Shown here piece by piece: positions 18,031 through 27,765 of a stretch of 64,000 nt of DNA (position 1 is its first letter; each line of letters starts with the position of its first letter). Under the pieces are notes generated by a model. That model was given only the letters and a program-made list of their open reading frames with translations, was not told the DNA's origin and did no database searches. The DNA is from Bradyrhizobium sp. CSS354 (GTDB lineage: Bacteria > Pseudomonadota > Alphaproteobacteria > Rhizobiales > Xanthobacteraceae): the NCBI RefSeq assembly GCF_029051725.1, contig NZ_JAACFU010000005.1, positions 496,001-560,000 of the forward strand, in the 5' to 3' direction. The translations under genes and the position numbers were made by a program.

Positions 18031-18384
18031 GGCTTCCTTGACGGCGTGGTTCGCCGCCGGCACGCCGCAATAGATCGCCTGCTGCAGCAGGATTTCCTTG
18101 ATGTCGTCGGGCGTGAAGCCGCCCTCGGCGAGCGCCGCGCGCACATGCAGGCGGAATTCGTCCCATTGGCCAAGCGCAACCATAGTGCCGATCACCAGCA
18201 CCCGCCGCGTGCGCTCGTCGAAATGCGGCCGCGTCCAGATCTCGCCCCAGGCGTAGCGCGTGATCATGTCCTGGAAATCGGTGTTGAATGCATTGCGACT
18301 CGCGATCGACTTGTCGACCCAGGCATTGCCCAGCACTTTTCGGCGCACGTTCATGCCGGCATCGCGGCGTTTCTGGTCGTCCAT
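17992..18384 (-). CDS. pcaC: 4-carboxymuconolactone decarboxylase
   Basis: A 130-residue enzyme from ATG 18384, preceded by GGAGGAG. It decarboxylates 4-carboxymuconolactone to 3-oxoadipate enol-lactone in the protocatechuate branch of the beta-ketoadipate pathway. GMNVRRKVLGNAWVDKS, YAWGEIWTR and LLQQAIYCGVPAANHA are diagnostic of the family. It is the last gene of pcaB-pcaD-pcaC; a palindromic repeat separates it from pcaD. Confidence 0.92.
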   Translation of the reverse strand: MDDQKRRDAGMNVRRKVLGNAWVDKSIASRNAFNTDFQDMITRYAWGEIWTRPHFDERTRRVLVIGTMVALGQWDEFRLHVRAALAEGGFTPDDIKEILLQQAIYCGVPAANHAVKEASAIVQELGLLKT

Positions 18385-18403
18385 GCTGTTCTCCTCCGGA
18401 TCA

Positions 18404-18503
18404 GTCATTCCGGGGCGCCTCGGAGAGGCGAACCCGGAATCTCGAAGTGGTGAAATGCGGATCGAAATTCCGGGCTCGATGCTTCGCATCGCCACGGAAT
18501 GAC
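18404..18503. repeat. Dispersed intergenic palindrome, family A, copy 1
   Basis: The ends are GTCATTCCG and CGGAATGAC (perfect 9-bp inverted arms) with a second internal inverted pair, CCGGAATC / ATTCCGGG. It lies between pcaD and pcaC. Related elements sit at 23792-23902 and 28355-28392. It has no coding character. Confidence 0.7.
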
Positions 18504-18513
18504 GATGGCGCGA

Positions 18514-19296
18514 TCAGCGTTGCGTCAAAAAGCCCACCACCGCGTCGGTGAACGCGTGCGGTTGCTCGACATTTGAAATGTGGGCGGCGTCGATGATGGT
18601 CATGCTCGCGCCGGGAATGTTTGAGCGGATCAATTCACCCGCCGAAATCGGCGTCGCCATGTCGTGGCGGCCGGCGATCACCAAGGTCGGGCTCTTGATC
18701 TTCGGCAGCAGCGCGCGCTGGTCGAGCGTCGACAGCGCCTCGCAGCAGGCGAGATAGCCTTCGACCGGCGAGGCCAGTAGCATCGCCTTCATCCTGGCGG
18801 TGATGTCGGGTGCGCGCTCGCGGAAATCCTGGGTGAGCCAGCCGGCAATAACGGCGTCGGCGACGGCGGCGATGCCGCCCTTCTTCACGGCGTCGATGCG
18901 CTCCAGCCATTTGGTCGGCTCGGGATAGTAGCAGGAGGTGTTGGCGAGGATGAGCTTGCCGAAGCGCTCCGGCGCGTTCGCGCCCAGCCATTGCCCGACC
19001 ATGCCGCCCATCGACAGGCCGCACCAGTGCACTTTCTCGATATTGAGGTCGTCGAGGATGGCCAGCACGTCGCGGCCGAAGCGCTCCATCGTATAGGGGC
19101 CGGGCGGAACGTTGGACTTGCCGTGGCCGCGGCGGTCGTAGCGGATGACGCGGAATATCTGCGTCAGCGCCTTCATCTGCGGCTCCCACATCTGCAGCGT
19201 GCAGCCGAGCGAGTTCGACAGCATCAGCGTCGGCCCGCCGTCGCGGCCCTCGACGGAGACGTTGATCAGGCAACCGTCGGCATCGATCATGGGCAT
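18514..19296 (-). CDS. pcaD: 3-oxoadipate enol-lactonase
   Basis: A 260-residue alpha/beta hydrolase. The nucleophile Ser is in GLSMGGMVGQ, an acid is in AGRHDMATP and His is in IDAAHISNVEQP; YDRRGHGKS and LGCTLQMWEPQ are typical of PcaD. It opens the enol-lactone to 3-oxoadipate. ATG 19296 has GGAG upstream; a second ATG two codons later is possible. It follows pcaB by 35 bases. Confidence 0.93.
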   Translation of the reverse strand: MPMIDADGCLINVSVEGRDGGPTLMLSNSLGCTLQMWEPQMKALTQIFRVIRYDRRGHGKSNVPPGPYTMERFGRDVLAILDDLNIEKVHWCGLSMGGMVGQWLGANAPERFGKLILANTSCYYPEPTKWLERIDAVKKGGIAAVADAVIAGWLTQDFRERAPDITARMKAMLLASPVEGYLACCEALSTLDQRALLPKIKSPTLVIAGRHDMATPISAGELIRSNIPGASMTIIDAAHISNVEQPHAFTDAVVGFLTQR

Positions 19297-19331
19297 GCGG
19301 GCGTCTCCGTTTATTTGCGCTCAGGACTGTT

Positions 19332-20687
19332 TTATTCGCGTTCGAGGCTGTCGAGCAGGCGGTCGATCAGGGCTTGGGAAGCGCCTTGATAGGCCATCGG
19401 CTCGAACAATGCCGCAATTTTTTCCGGCGAAAGATGCGCAGTGACCTGCGAATCAGCTGCGAGCACCTCGCGCAGATGCTTCTTCTCGGCGACCGCGCGC
19501 TTGCTCGCGGCCTCGACGAGGTGATGCGCATCGCTCTTGCCGATCGTCTCGGCCAGCGCAAAGGTGACCGCTTCCGCCATGATCAGGCCGTGCGTCGCAT
19601 CGAGATTGCTGCGCATGCGCGCCGCATCGACGTCCAGTCCTTCCGCGATGTCGACGATGGCGGCAAGCGCGCCGGAGGTGACCAGCATCAATTGGGGCAG
19701 CGTCGGCCATTCCGCGTGCCAGGGGCCAGCGCTGCGCTCATGGTCCTGCACCTGCGCAGCGAATATCGTCGCGGCGAGCTGCGGCGCCATGGTCGCGCAG
19801 CCGAGCGCGCTCGCGGCGGCCACCGGGTTGCGCTTGTGCGGCATGGTCGAGGAGCCGCCGCGGCCTTCGCCGGCAGGCTCGAACGCTTCGCCGACATCGG
19901 TCTGCATCATCAGTGAGACGTCGCGGGCGATCTTGCCGCAGCTGCCGGCGAGAATCGCGAAGGCTGATGCGGCTTCCGCGATGCGGTCGCGATGGGTGTG
20001 CCAGGGCGCTTCGGGCAGCGGCAGGTTCAGCTCCTGCGCCAGCCGTTCGGAAACCACGAGGCCCTTGTCGCCAAGTGCTGCAAGCGTGCCGGCCGCGCCG
20101 CCGAATTGCAGTGCGAGGCCCTCGCGGGAGAGCCGCCTCAAGCGGCAGCGGGCGCGGGCAAGGCTTGCTGCGTATTCGGCAGCCTTCAGCCCGAACGGCA
20201 TCGGCAGGGCGTGCTGGAGCCAGGTTCGCGCCACCATTGCCGTGTTGCGGTGGGCTCGTGCCAGCGCGGCAAAGCCTTTAATGGCGCGGCCGAGATCGGC
20301 GTCCAGCGCAACGATGCCGGCGCGAAGCGTGAGCATGGTCGCGGTGTCGATGACGTCCTGGCTGGTCGCGCCCCAATGCACGTAGCGTGCGGCCTCTGCA
20401 TCGGTCCTGGCGACATTGGCGGTCAACGTCTTGACCAGGGGGATCGCGAGATTGCCGGATCGCGTGGCGGCCTCAGCCAGCGCGGCCATGTCAAAGGTAT
20501 CGGCCTTGCATGCGGCTTCGATCGGGCCCAACGCGGACGCGGGAATCACACTTGTGGCCGCCTCGGCTCGGGCCAGGGCTGCCTCGAAATCGAGCATGTT
20601 CTGGAGGGTCGACCGGTCGTCGCAGACCGCGCGCATGGCCACGCTCGACAGCATCGGCGCGAGCAGGGGGGAGAGGGATGTGCTCAT
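19332..20687 (-). CDS. pcaB: 3-carboxy-cis,cis-muconate cycloisomerase
   Basis: A 451-residue member of the fumarase/aspartase superfamily from ATG 20687. It carries the signature GGSSTMPHKRNP and VHWGATSQDVIDTA. It cyclises 3-carboxymuconate to 4-carboxymuconolactone. The frame remains open upstream to 20867, but that part has no family match. It starts the pcaBDC operon; the ring-cleaving pcaHG genes and a pca regulator are not in the window. Confidence 0.93.
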   Translation of the reverse strand: MSTSLSPLLAPMLSSVAMRAVCDDRSTLQNMLDFEAALARAEAATSVIPASALGPIEAACKADTFDMAALAEAATRSGNLAIPLVKTLTANVARTDAEAARYVHWGATSQDVIDTATMLTLRAGIVALDADLGRAIKGFAALARAHRNTAMVARTWLQHALPMPFGLKAAEYAASLARARCRLRRLSREGLALQFGGAAGTLAALGDKGLVVSERLAQELNLPLPEAPWHTHRDRIAEAASAFAILAGSCGKIARDVSLMMQTDVGEAFEPAGEGRGGSSTMPHKRNPVAAASALGCATMAPQLAATIFAAQVQDHERSAGPWHAEWPTLPQLMLVTSGALAAIVDIAEGLDVDAARMRSNLDATHGLIMAEAVTFALAETIGKSDAHHLVEAASKRAVAEKKHLREVLAADSQVTAHLSPEKIAALFEPMAYQGASQALIDRLLDSLERE

Positions 20688-20869
20688 ATTGTGCGACCTA
20701 ACCACCATGGCCCGCCTGTGCCAATCCCAAACCGCCGGCGCAAGCTTTTTGCAGTTGCGAATATGCATTGCACGTGACCGGGGGCCACCCTTTGCTTTTG
20801 CCGCCTCGCTGCGGTACTTGAGCAGCATTATAGTTGCGCGATCCAAGTTCGATATCCCGGGAGGCACCC

Positions 20870-21316
20870 ATGGCCATGACGATGAACGGCGAAGTCCAGC
20901 TTGCGGCGCCGCGCGAGGCCGTGTGGGCCAAGCTCAACGATGCCGAGGTGCTGAAGGCCTGCATTCCCGGCTGCGAGGAGCTGGAGAAGACCGATGATGG
21001 CGGCTTTCGTGCGACGGCGAAAATGAAGGTCGGGCCGGTGTCGGCGCGCTTCAAGGGCAAGGTCACGCTGTCCGATCTCGACCCGCCGAACGGCTACAAG
21101 ATCTCCGGCGAAGGCGAGGGCGGGGTGGCCGGCTTCGCCAAGGGTGGCGCCGTGGTCAAGCTTGCGGAGAAGGACGGCGGCACGCTTTTGTCCTACGAGG
21201 TCGAGGCGCAGATCGGCGGCAAGTTGGCGCAGCTCGGCCAGCGCCTGATCAACGGCGCCGCCAAGAAACTGGCCGACGAATTTTTCGCGAACTTCGCCAA
21301 GGCGGTACAGGGCTGA
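20870..21316 (+). CDS. coxG: CoxG family protein of the molybdenum hydroxylase cluster
   Basis: A 148-residue SRPBCC-fold protein from ATG 20870, with GGGAGG just upstream. MTMNGEVQLAAPREAVWAKL, CIPGCEELEK and KMKVGPVSARFKGKVTL are the standard CoxG opening. CoxG helps anchor or assemble CO dehydrogenase and related molybdenum enzymes at the membrane. It is divergent from pcaB and leads the cox cluster, 164 bases before coxS. Confidence 0.9.
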   Translation: MAMTMNGEVQLAAPREAVWAKLNDAEVLKACIPGCEELEKTDDGGFRATAKMKVGPVSARFKGKVTLSDLDPPNGYKISGEGEGGVAGFAKGGAVVKLAEKDGGTLLSYEVEAQIGGKLAQLGQRLINGAAKKLADEFFANFAKAVQG

Positions 21317-21480
21317 AGGCCAATACCTCAAGCATGGCGCCTTTCGGCATATCGCGTTTTGTCATGGCGCCTTGCATTCCCGGTGATGTTGCCCCGGGGC
21401 ATAATGGCCCATATGATGGGTTGGAATAATTATAAGAACCGCTTCGACGGGACCCGTCGGGGCGCTGATAGAGAGTGCTT

Positions 21481-21966
<486 letters not shown>

Positions 21967-21999
21967 ACCGCGCGCGCACTCTGCGATCAGGACATTCAG

Positions 22000-22806
22000 A
22001 TGTACGATTTCAAATACCATCGCCCCGGGACCGTTCGGCAGGCCGCCAACATCCTGGTCAAGAACGAAGACGCCAAGGTGATCGCCGGCGGCCACACGCT
22101 GATTCCCGTCATGAAGCAGCGCCTCGCCAGCCCGCCGCATCTGGTCGACCTCTCTCATATCGATGGGCTCAACACGATCGAGATGAAGGGCCGCGCGCTC
22201 GTGATCGGTGCCACCGCCCGGCATGCCGAGGTCGCAAGCTCCGCCATCGTCGGCGAGGCGATCCCGGCGCTCGCGAACCTCGCCGGCCAGATCGGCGATC
22301 CCGCCGTGCGCCACAAGGGCACGATCGGCGGCTCGCTCGCCAACAACGATCCGACCGCCGACTATCCGGCTGCCGTGCTTGCGCTGGGCGCCACCATCGT
22401 CACGAACAAGCGCCGCCTCAAGGCAGAAGAGTTTTTCCAGGGCCTGTTCACCACTGCGCTCGAAGCCGACGAGATCATCACCAAGGTGATGTTCCCGCTG
22501 CCGAAGAAGGCGGCCTATATCAAATTCCGCAACCAGGCCTCGCGTTACGCGCTGGTCGGCGTGTTCGTGGCGCGGCGTCCCTCCGATGTTCGGGTCGCGG
22601 TCACCGGCGCCGGCTCCGAAGGCGTGTTCCGTGTCACCGCGTTCGAGGAAGCCCTGAAGAAGCGCTTCGCCGCGAAGGCGCTTGACGGCATCGAGGTGCC
22701 GGCGGACGGCCTCAACAGCGACATCCATGGCAGCGCCGAATACCGCGCGCACCTCATCGGCGTGCTGACGCGGCGTGCCCTCGATGCCGCCAACGCCAAG
22801 GAGTGA
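22000..22806 (+). CDS. coxM: Molybdenum hydroxylase FAD-binding medium subunit
   Basis: A 268-residue flavoprotein. The FAD motifs AGGHTLIPVMKQRL and TIGGSLANNDPTADYP are present. It accepts electrons from CoxS and gives them to the respiratory chain. ATG 22000 follows coxS by 33 bases. Its order after coxS fits a form II arrangement (S-L-M) from which L is missing. Confidence 0.93.
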   Translation: MYDFKYHRPGTVRQAANILVKNEDAKVIAGGHTLIPVMKQRLASPPHLVDLSHIDGLNTIEMKGRALVIGATARHAEVASSAIVGEAIPALANLAGQIGDPAVRHKGTIGGSLANNDPTADYPAAVLALGATIVTNKRRLKAEEFFQGLFTTALEADEIITKVMFPLPKKAAYIKFRNQASRYALVGVFVARRPSDVRVAVTGAGSEGVFRVTAFEEALKKRFAAKALDGIEVPADGLNSDIHGSAEYRAHLIGVLTRRALDAANAKE

Positions 22807-22868
22807 GTGATCCTCACGCCTCGGCCCAAACTTGTCCCCGGTGAGGGCGTAGCGAGACTGGCTTTTTC

Positions 22869-23789
22869 ATGACCTCAGCGGCCAATACGTCCGGTGCCTT
22901 GCCGGCATCGGTCGATTCGATGCTCGAACTCCTGACGTCGCGCGGCTATCTCGCCGAGCGATCGCTGGCCACGGTGACCTATCTGTCGCTGCGCATGGGC
23001 CGGCCGCTGTTTCTGGAAGGCGAGGCCGGCGTCGGCAAGACCGAGATCGCAAAAGTGCTGTCGGCGGCACTGGGACGGAAGCTGATCCGCCTGCAATGTT
23101 ACGAAGGCCTCGACGTCTCCTCGGCGGTCTACGAGTGGAATAGCGCCGCGCAGATGATCGCGATCCGGATGGCGGAAGCGGCCGGCGACACCGATCGCGA
23201 TCAATTGTCATCCGACATTTTCGCCGATCGCTACATGATCAAGCGACCGCTGCTCCAGGCGCTGGAGCCCGACGTCGCCGGGCCGCCGGTGCTGCTGATC
23301 GACGAGCTCGACCGCGCCGACGAGGCGTTCGAAGCGTATCTGCTCGAAATCCTCAGCGACTTCCAGGTGACGATCCCCGAATTCGGCACCGTGAAGGCGC
23401 CGAGCCCACCGATCGTCATCATCACCTCCAATCGCACCCGCGAGATCCACGATGCGCTGAAGCGGCGTTGTCTCTATCACTGGGTCGATTATCCCGACGC
23501 CGATCGCGAGCTCGCGATCGTCAAGTCGCGCGTGCCGGGCATCTCATCAAAATTGTCGCAGCAGGTCGTGCGCTTCGTCCAGGCGCTGCGCAATCAGGAT
23601 TTCTACAAGTCGCCGGGCGTCGCCGAAACCATCGACTGGGCCACCGCTTTGTCCGAGCTCGACGCCCGATCGCTGACCCCGCAAGTGGTTGGCGACACGC
23701 TGGGCGCGCTGCTCAAATACCAGGACGACATCACGCGGATGCAGGGCGACACGTTGCAGAAGGTGCTGAAGGACGCGACGAGCGACTAG
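22869..23789 (+). CDS. coxD: MoxR-type AAA+ ATPase CoxD
   Basis: A 306-residue ATPase with Walker A GEAGVGKTE, Walker B LLIDELDRAD and a sensor region IVIITSNRTREIHDALKRRC. CoxD acts with CoxE as a chaperone that matures the molybdenum-copper or molybdenum centre. It lies 62 bases after coxM and before the VWA partner, the usual MoxR-VWA pairing. Confidence 0.92.
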   Translation: MTSAANTSGALPASVDSMLELLTSRGYLAERSLATVTYLSLRMGRPLFLEGEAGVGKTEIAKVLSAALGRKLIRLQCYEGLDVSSAVYEWNSAAQMIAIRMAEAAGDTDRDQLSSDIFADRYMIKRPLLQALEPDVAGPPVLLIDELDRADEAFEAYLLEILSDFQVTIPEFGTVKAPSPPIVIITSNRTREIHDALKRRCLYHWVDYPDADRELAIVKSRVPGISSKLSQQVVRFVQALRNQDFYKSPGVAETIDWATALSELDARSLTPQVVGDTLGALLKYQDDITRMQGDTLQKVLKDATSD

Positions 23790-23791
23790 CC

Positions 23792-23902
23792 TCATTCCGG
23801 GGCGCGCGTGAGCGCGAACTCTGGTGCGCAATTGCGCACCTGAGAATCTTGGCCCACAATCTCTGGATTCCGGGTTCGTCGCTTCGCGACGCCCCGGAAT
23901 GA
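23792..23902. repeat. Dispersed intergenic palindrome, family A, copy 2
   Basis: The ends TCATTCCGGGGCG and CGCCCCGGAATGA are a perfect 13-bp inverted pair. An inner pair GGTGCGCAATTGCGCACC is a perfect 18-bp palindrome. It fills nearly all of the coxD-coxE intergenic gap. Confidence 0.75.
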
Positions 23903-23919
23903 CGGAGCGAGGATGAACC

Positions 23920-25122
23920 ATGGCCATCAACCACCTTGCGCCTGAGCAGACCGAGCAGTTCGCCGACAACATCGTCGGCTTCGCCCGCGCGCTGCGTTCG
24001 GCCGGCATGCCGGTCGGGCCGGGTGCGGTCATCGATGCCATGAACGCGCTTGAGGTGATCGACATCGGCCACCGCGCCGACGTCTTCACCACCCTGGAGG
24101 CGATCTTCGTCAAGCGCCACGAGCATGCGCTGATCTTCAAGCAGGCCTTCAACCTGTTCTTCCGCGCGTCGGAAGAGTGGAAGCACATGCTGGATTCGGT
24201 GCCGCTGCCGGAGCAGGCCAAGAAGAAGCCGCAGGCCGGCTCCCGCCGCGTCCAGGAGGCGATGTCGCAGCCGCGCATGACGGAGACGCCGCAGCACCAG
24301 GAGCAGGATTTGCGCCTGTCGGTCTCGGACAAGGAAATCCTTCAGAAAAAGGATTTTGCGCAGATGAGCGCGGCCGAGATCACCGAAGCGCTCCGCGCCG
24401 TCGAGCGGATGCGATTGCCGCAGGCCGAGCTTTTGACGCGCCGGCACCTGCCCGATCCCCGCGGCCTGCGCCTTGATCTCCGCCGCACGCTGCGCGCCTC
24501 GTTGCGCACCGGCGGCGACATCATCGACATCCATCGCCTCGGGCGGATCGAGAAACCGGCGCCGATCGTCGCGCTGCTCGACATCTCGGGTTCGATGAGC
24601 GAGTACACCCGCCTGTTCCTGCATTTCCTGCATGCCATAGGGGACGCGCGCAAACGTGTCTCGGTGTTCCTGTTCGGCACTCGCCTCACCAACGTGACCC
24701 GGGCGCTGCGCCAACGTGACCCCGACGAGGCGCTGGCGAGCTGCTCGGCCTCGGTCGAGGACTGGGCCGGCGGCACCCGGATCTCGGCTTCCCTGCACAA
24801 TTTCAACAAATTGTGGGCGCGGCGCGTGCTGAGCCAGGGCGCCATCGTGCTGCTGATCTCCGACGGGCTGGAGCGGGAGGCCGATTCCAAGCTCGCCTTC
24901 GAGATGGACCGGCTGCACCGCTCCTGCCGGCGGCTGATCTGGCTCAACCCGCTGCTGCGGTTTGGCGGCTTCGAGGCCAAGGCCCAGGGCATCAAAATGA
25001 TGCTGCCGCACGTTGACGAATTCCGCCCCGTACATAATTTGAGCTCGATCCAGGAGCTGATCACCACGCTCTCCCGGCCGCTTCCGCCGCATCACCGCAG
25101 CCTGATCCGCTCCGCAGCCTGA
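23920..25122 (+). CDS. coxE: VWA-domain protein CoxE
   Basis: A 400-residue protein. A helical N-terminal part precedes a von Willebrand A domain with MIDAS motif DISGSMSEY at about residues 223-231 and the later metal contacts in TRISASLHNF and ISDGLERE. It works with the CoxD ATPase in cofactor maturation. ATG 23920 has GAGGATG-type Shine-Dalgarno context. It ends nine bases before the XdhC-type gene. Confidence 0.92.
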   Translation: MAINHLAPEQTEQFADNIVGFARALRSAGMPVGPGAVIDAMNALEVIDIGHRADVFTTLEAIFVKRHEHALIFKQAFNLFFRASEEWKHMLDSVPLPEQAKKKPQAGSRRVQEAMSQPRMTETPQHQEQDLRLSVSDKEILQKKDFAQMSAAEITEALRAVERMRLPQAELLTRRHLPDPRGLRLDLRRTLRASLRTGGDIIDIHRLGRIEKPAPIVALLDISGSMSEYTRLFLHFLHAIGDARKRVSVFLFGTRLTNVTRALRQRDPDEALASCSASVEDWAGGTRISASLHNFNKLWARRVLSQGAIVLLISDGLEREADSKLAFEMDRLHRSCRRLIWLNPLLRFGGFEAKAQGIKMMLPHVDEFRPVHNLSSIQELITTLSRPLPPHHRSLIRSAA

Positions 25123-25131
25123 GAGGTAGCC

Positions 25132-25455
25132 ATGCTCGATCGCGACGAGGATATTCTGAAGGCGGCGGAGGACTGGCAGAAGGCCGGCCGTGGCGTCGCG
25201 CTGGCCACCGTAGTGGAGACCTGGGGCTCGGCACCGCGTCCGGCGGGCTCGAGCCTCGTCATCAACGACGAGGGCACGTTCCTGGGGTCCGTCTCCGGCG
25301 GCTGCGTCGAGGGCGCCGTGGTCACCGAGGCCATGGATGTGATCCAGAGCGGCAAGCCCAGGATGCTGGAGTTTGGCGTTGCCGACGAGACTGCCTGGAA
25401 TGTCGGGCTGTCCTGCGGCGGCACCATCCGCGTCTTCGTCGAGAAGGTCGGCTAG
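25132..25455 (+). CDS. XdhC/CoxI N-terminal domain protein
   Basis: A 107-residue protein with ALATVVETWGSAPRPAGS and VSGGCVEGAVV, the defining segments of the XdhC/CoxI N-terminal domain, which inserts sulfurated molybdopterin cofactor into hydroxylases. In many genomes this domain is fused to a Rossmann domain; here the Rossmann part is a separate gene beginning two bases downstream. The split appears real because each part has its own start and stop. Confidence 0.88.
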   Translation: MLDRDEDILKAAEDWQKAGRGVALATVVETWGSAPRPAGSSLVINDEGTFLGSVSGGCVEGAVVTEAMDVIQSGKPRMLEFGVADETAWNVGLSCGGTIRVFVEKVG

Positions 25456-25457
25456 CC

Positions 25458-26159
25458 GTGAAGCTCGCAATCCTGCACGAACTCAATGCCGAGCGCGCCG
25501 CGCGCCGCCCGGTGATCCTGGTGACCGACACCGAGAGCGGCGAGCAGCGCCTGGTGAAGGCCGAGGACTTCAGTAAGGATCCTTTGCGCGCCGAGCTGGA
25601 CAAGCAGCTCCGCATGGGCAAAAGCGCCAGTGTCGAAGCCGGCGGCAAGAAGCTCTTCCTCAACGTCTACGCGCCGACCGCAAAGCTCGTCATCGTCGGC
25701 GCCGTTCATATCAGCCAGGCCCTGGCGCCGCTGGCGCGCTCGCTCAGCTACGACGTCACCGTAGTCGACCCGCGCACGGCCTTTGCGAGCCCGGAGCGCT
25801 TCCCCGACATTCCGCTGGTTGCGGAATGGCCCGACACGGCGCTGCCGCCGCTTAATGTCGATGCCTATACAGCTTTCGTCGCGGTAACGCACGATCCCAA
25901 GATCGACGACCCCGCGCTGCTGCACGCCTTCGAGCGCAACTGCTTCTATATCGGCGCGCTCGGCTCGCGGAAGACGCACGCCAAGCGCGGCGACCGGCTG
26001 CGGGCGCAGGGCGCCAAGGAGGCTGACATCGCGCGCATCCACGCGCCGATCGGGCTTGCGATCGGTGCGGTCTCGCCATCCGAGATCGCGGTGTCGATCA
26101 TGGCCGAGATCACGGCGGTGCTTCGCCTGCCACCCAAAGAAAAAGAAGAAGCCGCATGA
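25458..26159 (+). CDS. XdhC-type Rossmann domain protein (CoxF-like)
   Basis: A 233-residue protein from GTG 25458. The N-terminal half resembles a second XdhC-type beta part, and the C-terminal Rossmann domain shows LVIVGAVHISQALAPLA (nucleotide-binding loop) and YIGALGSRKTHAKR. It should work with the preceding protein in loading or sulfurating the molybdenum cofactor. Its stop overlaps the next start by four bases. Confidence 0.85.
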   Translation: MKLAILHELNAERAARRPVILVTDTESGEQRLVKAEDFSKDPLRAELDKQLRMGKSASVEAGGKKLFLNVYAPTAKLVIVGAVHISQALAPLARSLSYDVTVVDPRTAFASPERFPDIPLVAEWPDTALPPLNVDAYTAFVAVTHDPKIDDPALLHAFERNCFYIGALGSRKTHAKRGDRLRAQGAKEADIARIHAPIGLAIGAVSPSEIAVSIMAEITAVLRLPPKEKEEAA

Positions 26160-27760
26160 AGTTCGGCCCGGCGAGCCCCAGGGATGCGATCGGCGGGGTG
26201 ACCGTCCACACCCTGCGTCAGGGACCGCTGGTGTTGAAAAAGGGCACGACGATCGGGCCCACCGAGGTCGAGGCGCTGGAGCGCGCCGGCATCAAAGACG
26301 TCGTGGTGGTGCGGATGGAGGAGGGCGATGTCTCCGAGGACATCGCTGCCGCCAGCATCGCGCTTGCCGTTGGTGGCGATGGCATTCACGTCGAGCGTGC
26401 CTTCACCGGTCGCGCCAATCTGTTCGCCGCGCGCCCGGGCGTGCTGGTGATCGATCGCGCCGCGGTGGACCGCATCAACAATATCGACGAGGCCATTACC
26501 TTTGCCACGCTCTCCGCCTTCAAGCCGGTGGTCGAGGGCGAGATGGTTGGCACCGTCAAGATCATCCCGTTCGGCGTCGAAGGGAAGTTGCGTGATGCCG
26601 CGGTGAAGGCCGCGGGTCGCGACGTGCTGAAGATCGCGCCTTACGCGATCAAGCGTGTCGGCGTGGTCTCGACCCTGCTGCCCGGCCTGTCCTCCAAGGT
26701 GATCGACAAGACGTTGCGCGTCACCGCCGAGCGGCTGGCGCCGGCCGGGGCCGGCATCATCGCCGAGCGGCGGGTCCCGCATGAGGAGCAGGCGCTGTCG
26801 GCTGCGATCAAGGAATTGCTGGGTCTTGGCGCCGAACTCGTCATCGTGTTCGGGGCATCCGCGATCGCCGACCGCCGCGACGTGATCCCTGCGGCGGTGA
26901 CCGGAATCGGCGGCGAGATCGAGCATTTCGGCATGCCGGTCGATCCCGGCAATCTGCTGCTGATTGCCCGGGCCGGCACTGTGCCTGTGCTGGGTGCGCC
27001 CGGCTGTGCGCGCTCGCCGGTCGAGAACGGCTTTGACTGGGTGCTGATGCGGCTCCTGGCCGGCATCAAGGTGACGCGTTCCGAGCTGATGGGCATGGGC
27101 GTCGGCGGTCTCCTGATGGAGATCGTTACACGCCCGCAACCGCGCGCAAAACCGGAGATCGAGGGAAACAACCAGGTCGCAGTCATCGTGCTCGCGGCAG
27201 GCCGTTCGACCCGGATGGGCGGATCGAACAAGCTTCTAGCCGAGCTCGACGGCAAGAAGCTGGTGCGAATCGCGACCGAGCAGGCGTTGGCCTCCAAGGC
27301 GTCCGAGGTGATCGTCGTCACCGGCCATCAGACCGAGCTGATCGAGCAAGCCTTGCAAGGCCTCAAGGTGCGTTTCGCCAGGAATCCGGATTTCGCCGGC
27401 GGCATCGCAAGCTCCGTCAAGGCCGGGATCGCGGCCGTCCCCGAGACGTCCGACGGCGCCGTGGTCTGCCTCGGCGACATGCCGCTGATCGACGCCGGTC
27501 TGATCGACCGCCTCATCGACGCATTCGCACCGGACCGCGGCAATCTCATTGTCGTGCCCGTCAGCGAGGGCCGCCGCGGCAATCCCGTGCTGTGGTCGCG
27601 CCGCTTCTTCAAGGAGTTGATGACGCTCGACGGCGATGTCGGCGCGCGCCATCTAATCGCCAAGCACACCGAGGCAGTCGCCGAAGTGCCGGTGGATGGC
27701 GAGAGCGCTTTCCTCGACATCGACACGCCGCAGGCGTTGGAAGCGGCACGGCGGGGATAG
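26156..27760 (+). CDS. MoeA-like molybdopterin-binding domain fused to MocA nucleotidyltransferase
   Basis: A 534-residue fusion. Residues about 1-335 have a molybdopterin-binding fold with VVSTLLPGLSSKVIDKT and VIVFGASAIADRRDV. Residues about 342-530 are a MobA/MocA-type transferase with VLAAGRSTRMGGSNKLL and CLGDMPLID. Such fusions make cytidylylated molybdopterin (MCD) for CO dehydrogenase-type hydroxylases, so the whole maturation line is here even though the catalytic subunit gene is not. It overlaps the previous gene by four bases and ends the cox operon. Confidence 0.88.
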   Translation: MKFGPASPRDAIGGVTVHTLRQGPLVLKKGTTIGPTEVEALERAGIKDVVVVRMEEGDVSEDIAAASIALAVGGDGIHVERAFTGRANLFAARPGVLVIDRAAVDRINNIDEAITFATLSAFKPVVEGEMVGTVKIIPFGVEGKLRDAAVKAAGRDVLKIAPYAIKRVGVVSTLLPGLSSKVIDKTLRVTAERLAPAGAGIIAERRVPHEEQALSAAIKELLGLGAELVIVFGASAIADRRDVIPAAVTGIGGEIEHFGMPVDPGNLLLIARAGTVPVLGAPGCARSPVENGFDWVLMRLLAGIKVTRSELMGMGVGGLLMEIVTRPQPRAKPEIEGNNQVAVIVLAAGRSTRMGGSNKLLAELDGKKLVRIATEQALASKASEVIVVTGHQTELIEQALQGLKVRFARNPDFAGGIASSVKAGIAAVPETSDGAVVCLGDMPLIDAGLIDRLIDAFAPDRGNLIVVPVSEGRRGNPVLWSRRFFKELMTLDGDVGARHLIAKHTEAVAEVPVDGESAFLDIDTPQALEAARRG

Positions 27761-27765
27761 CTCTT

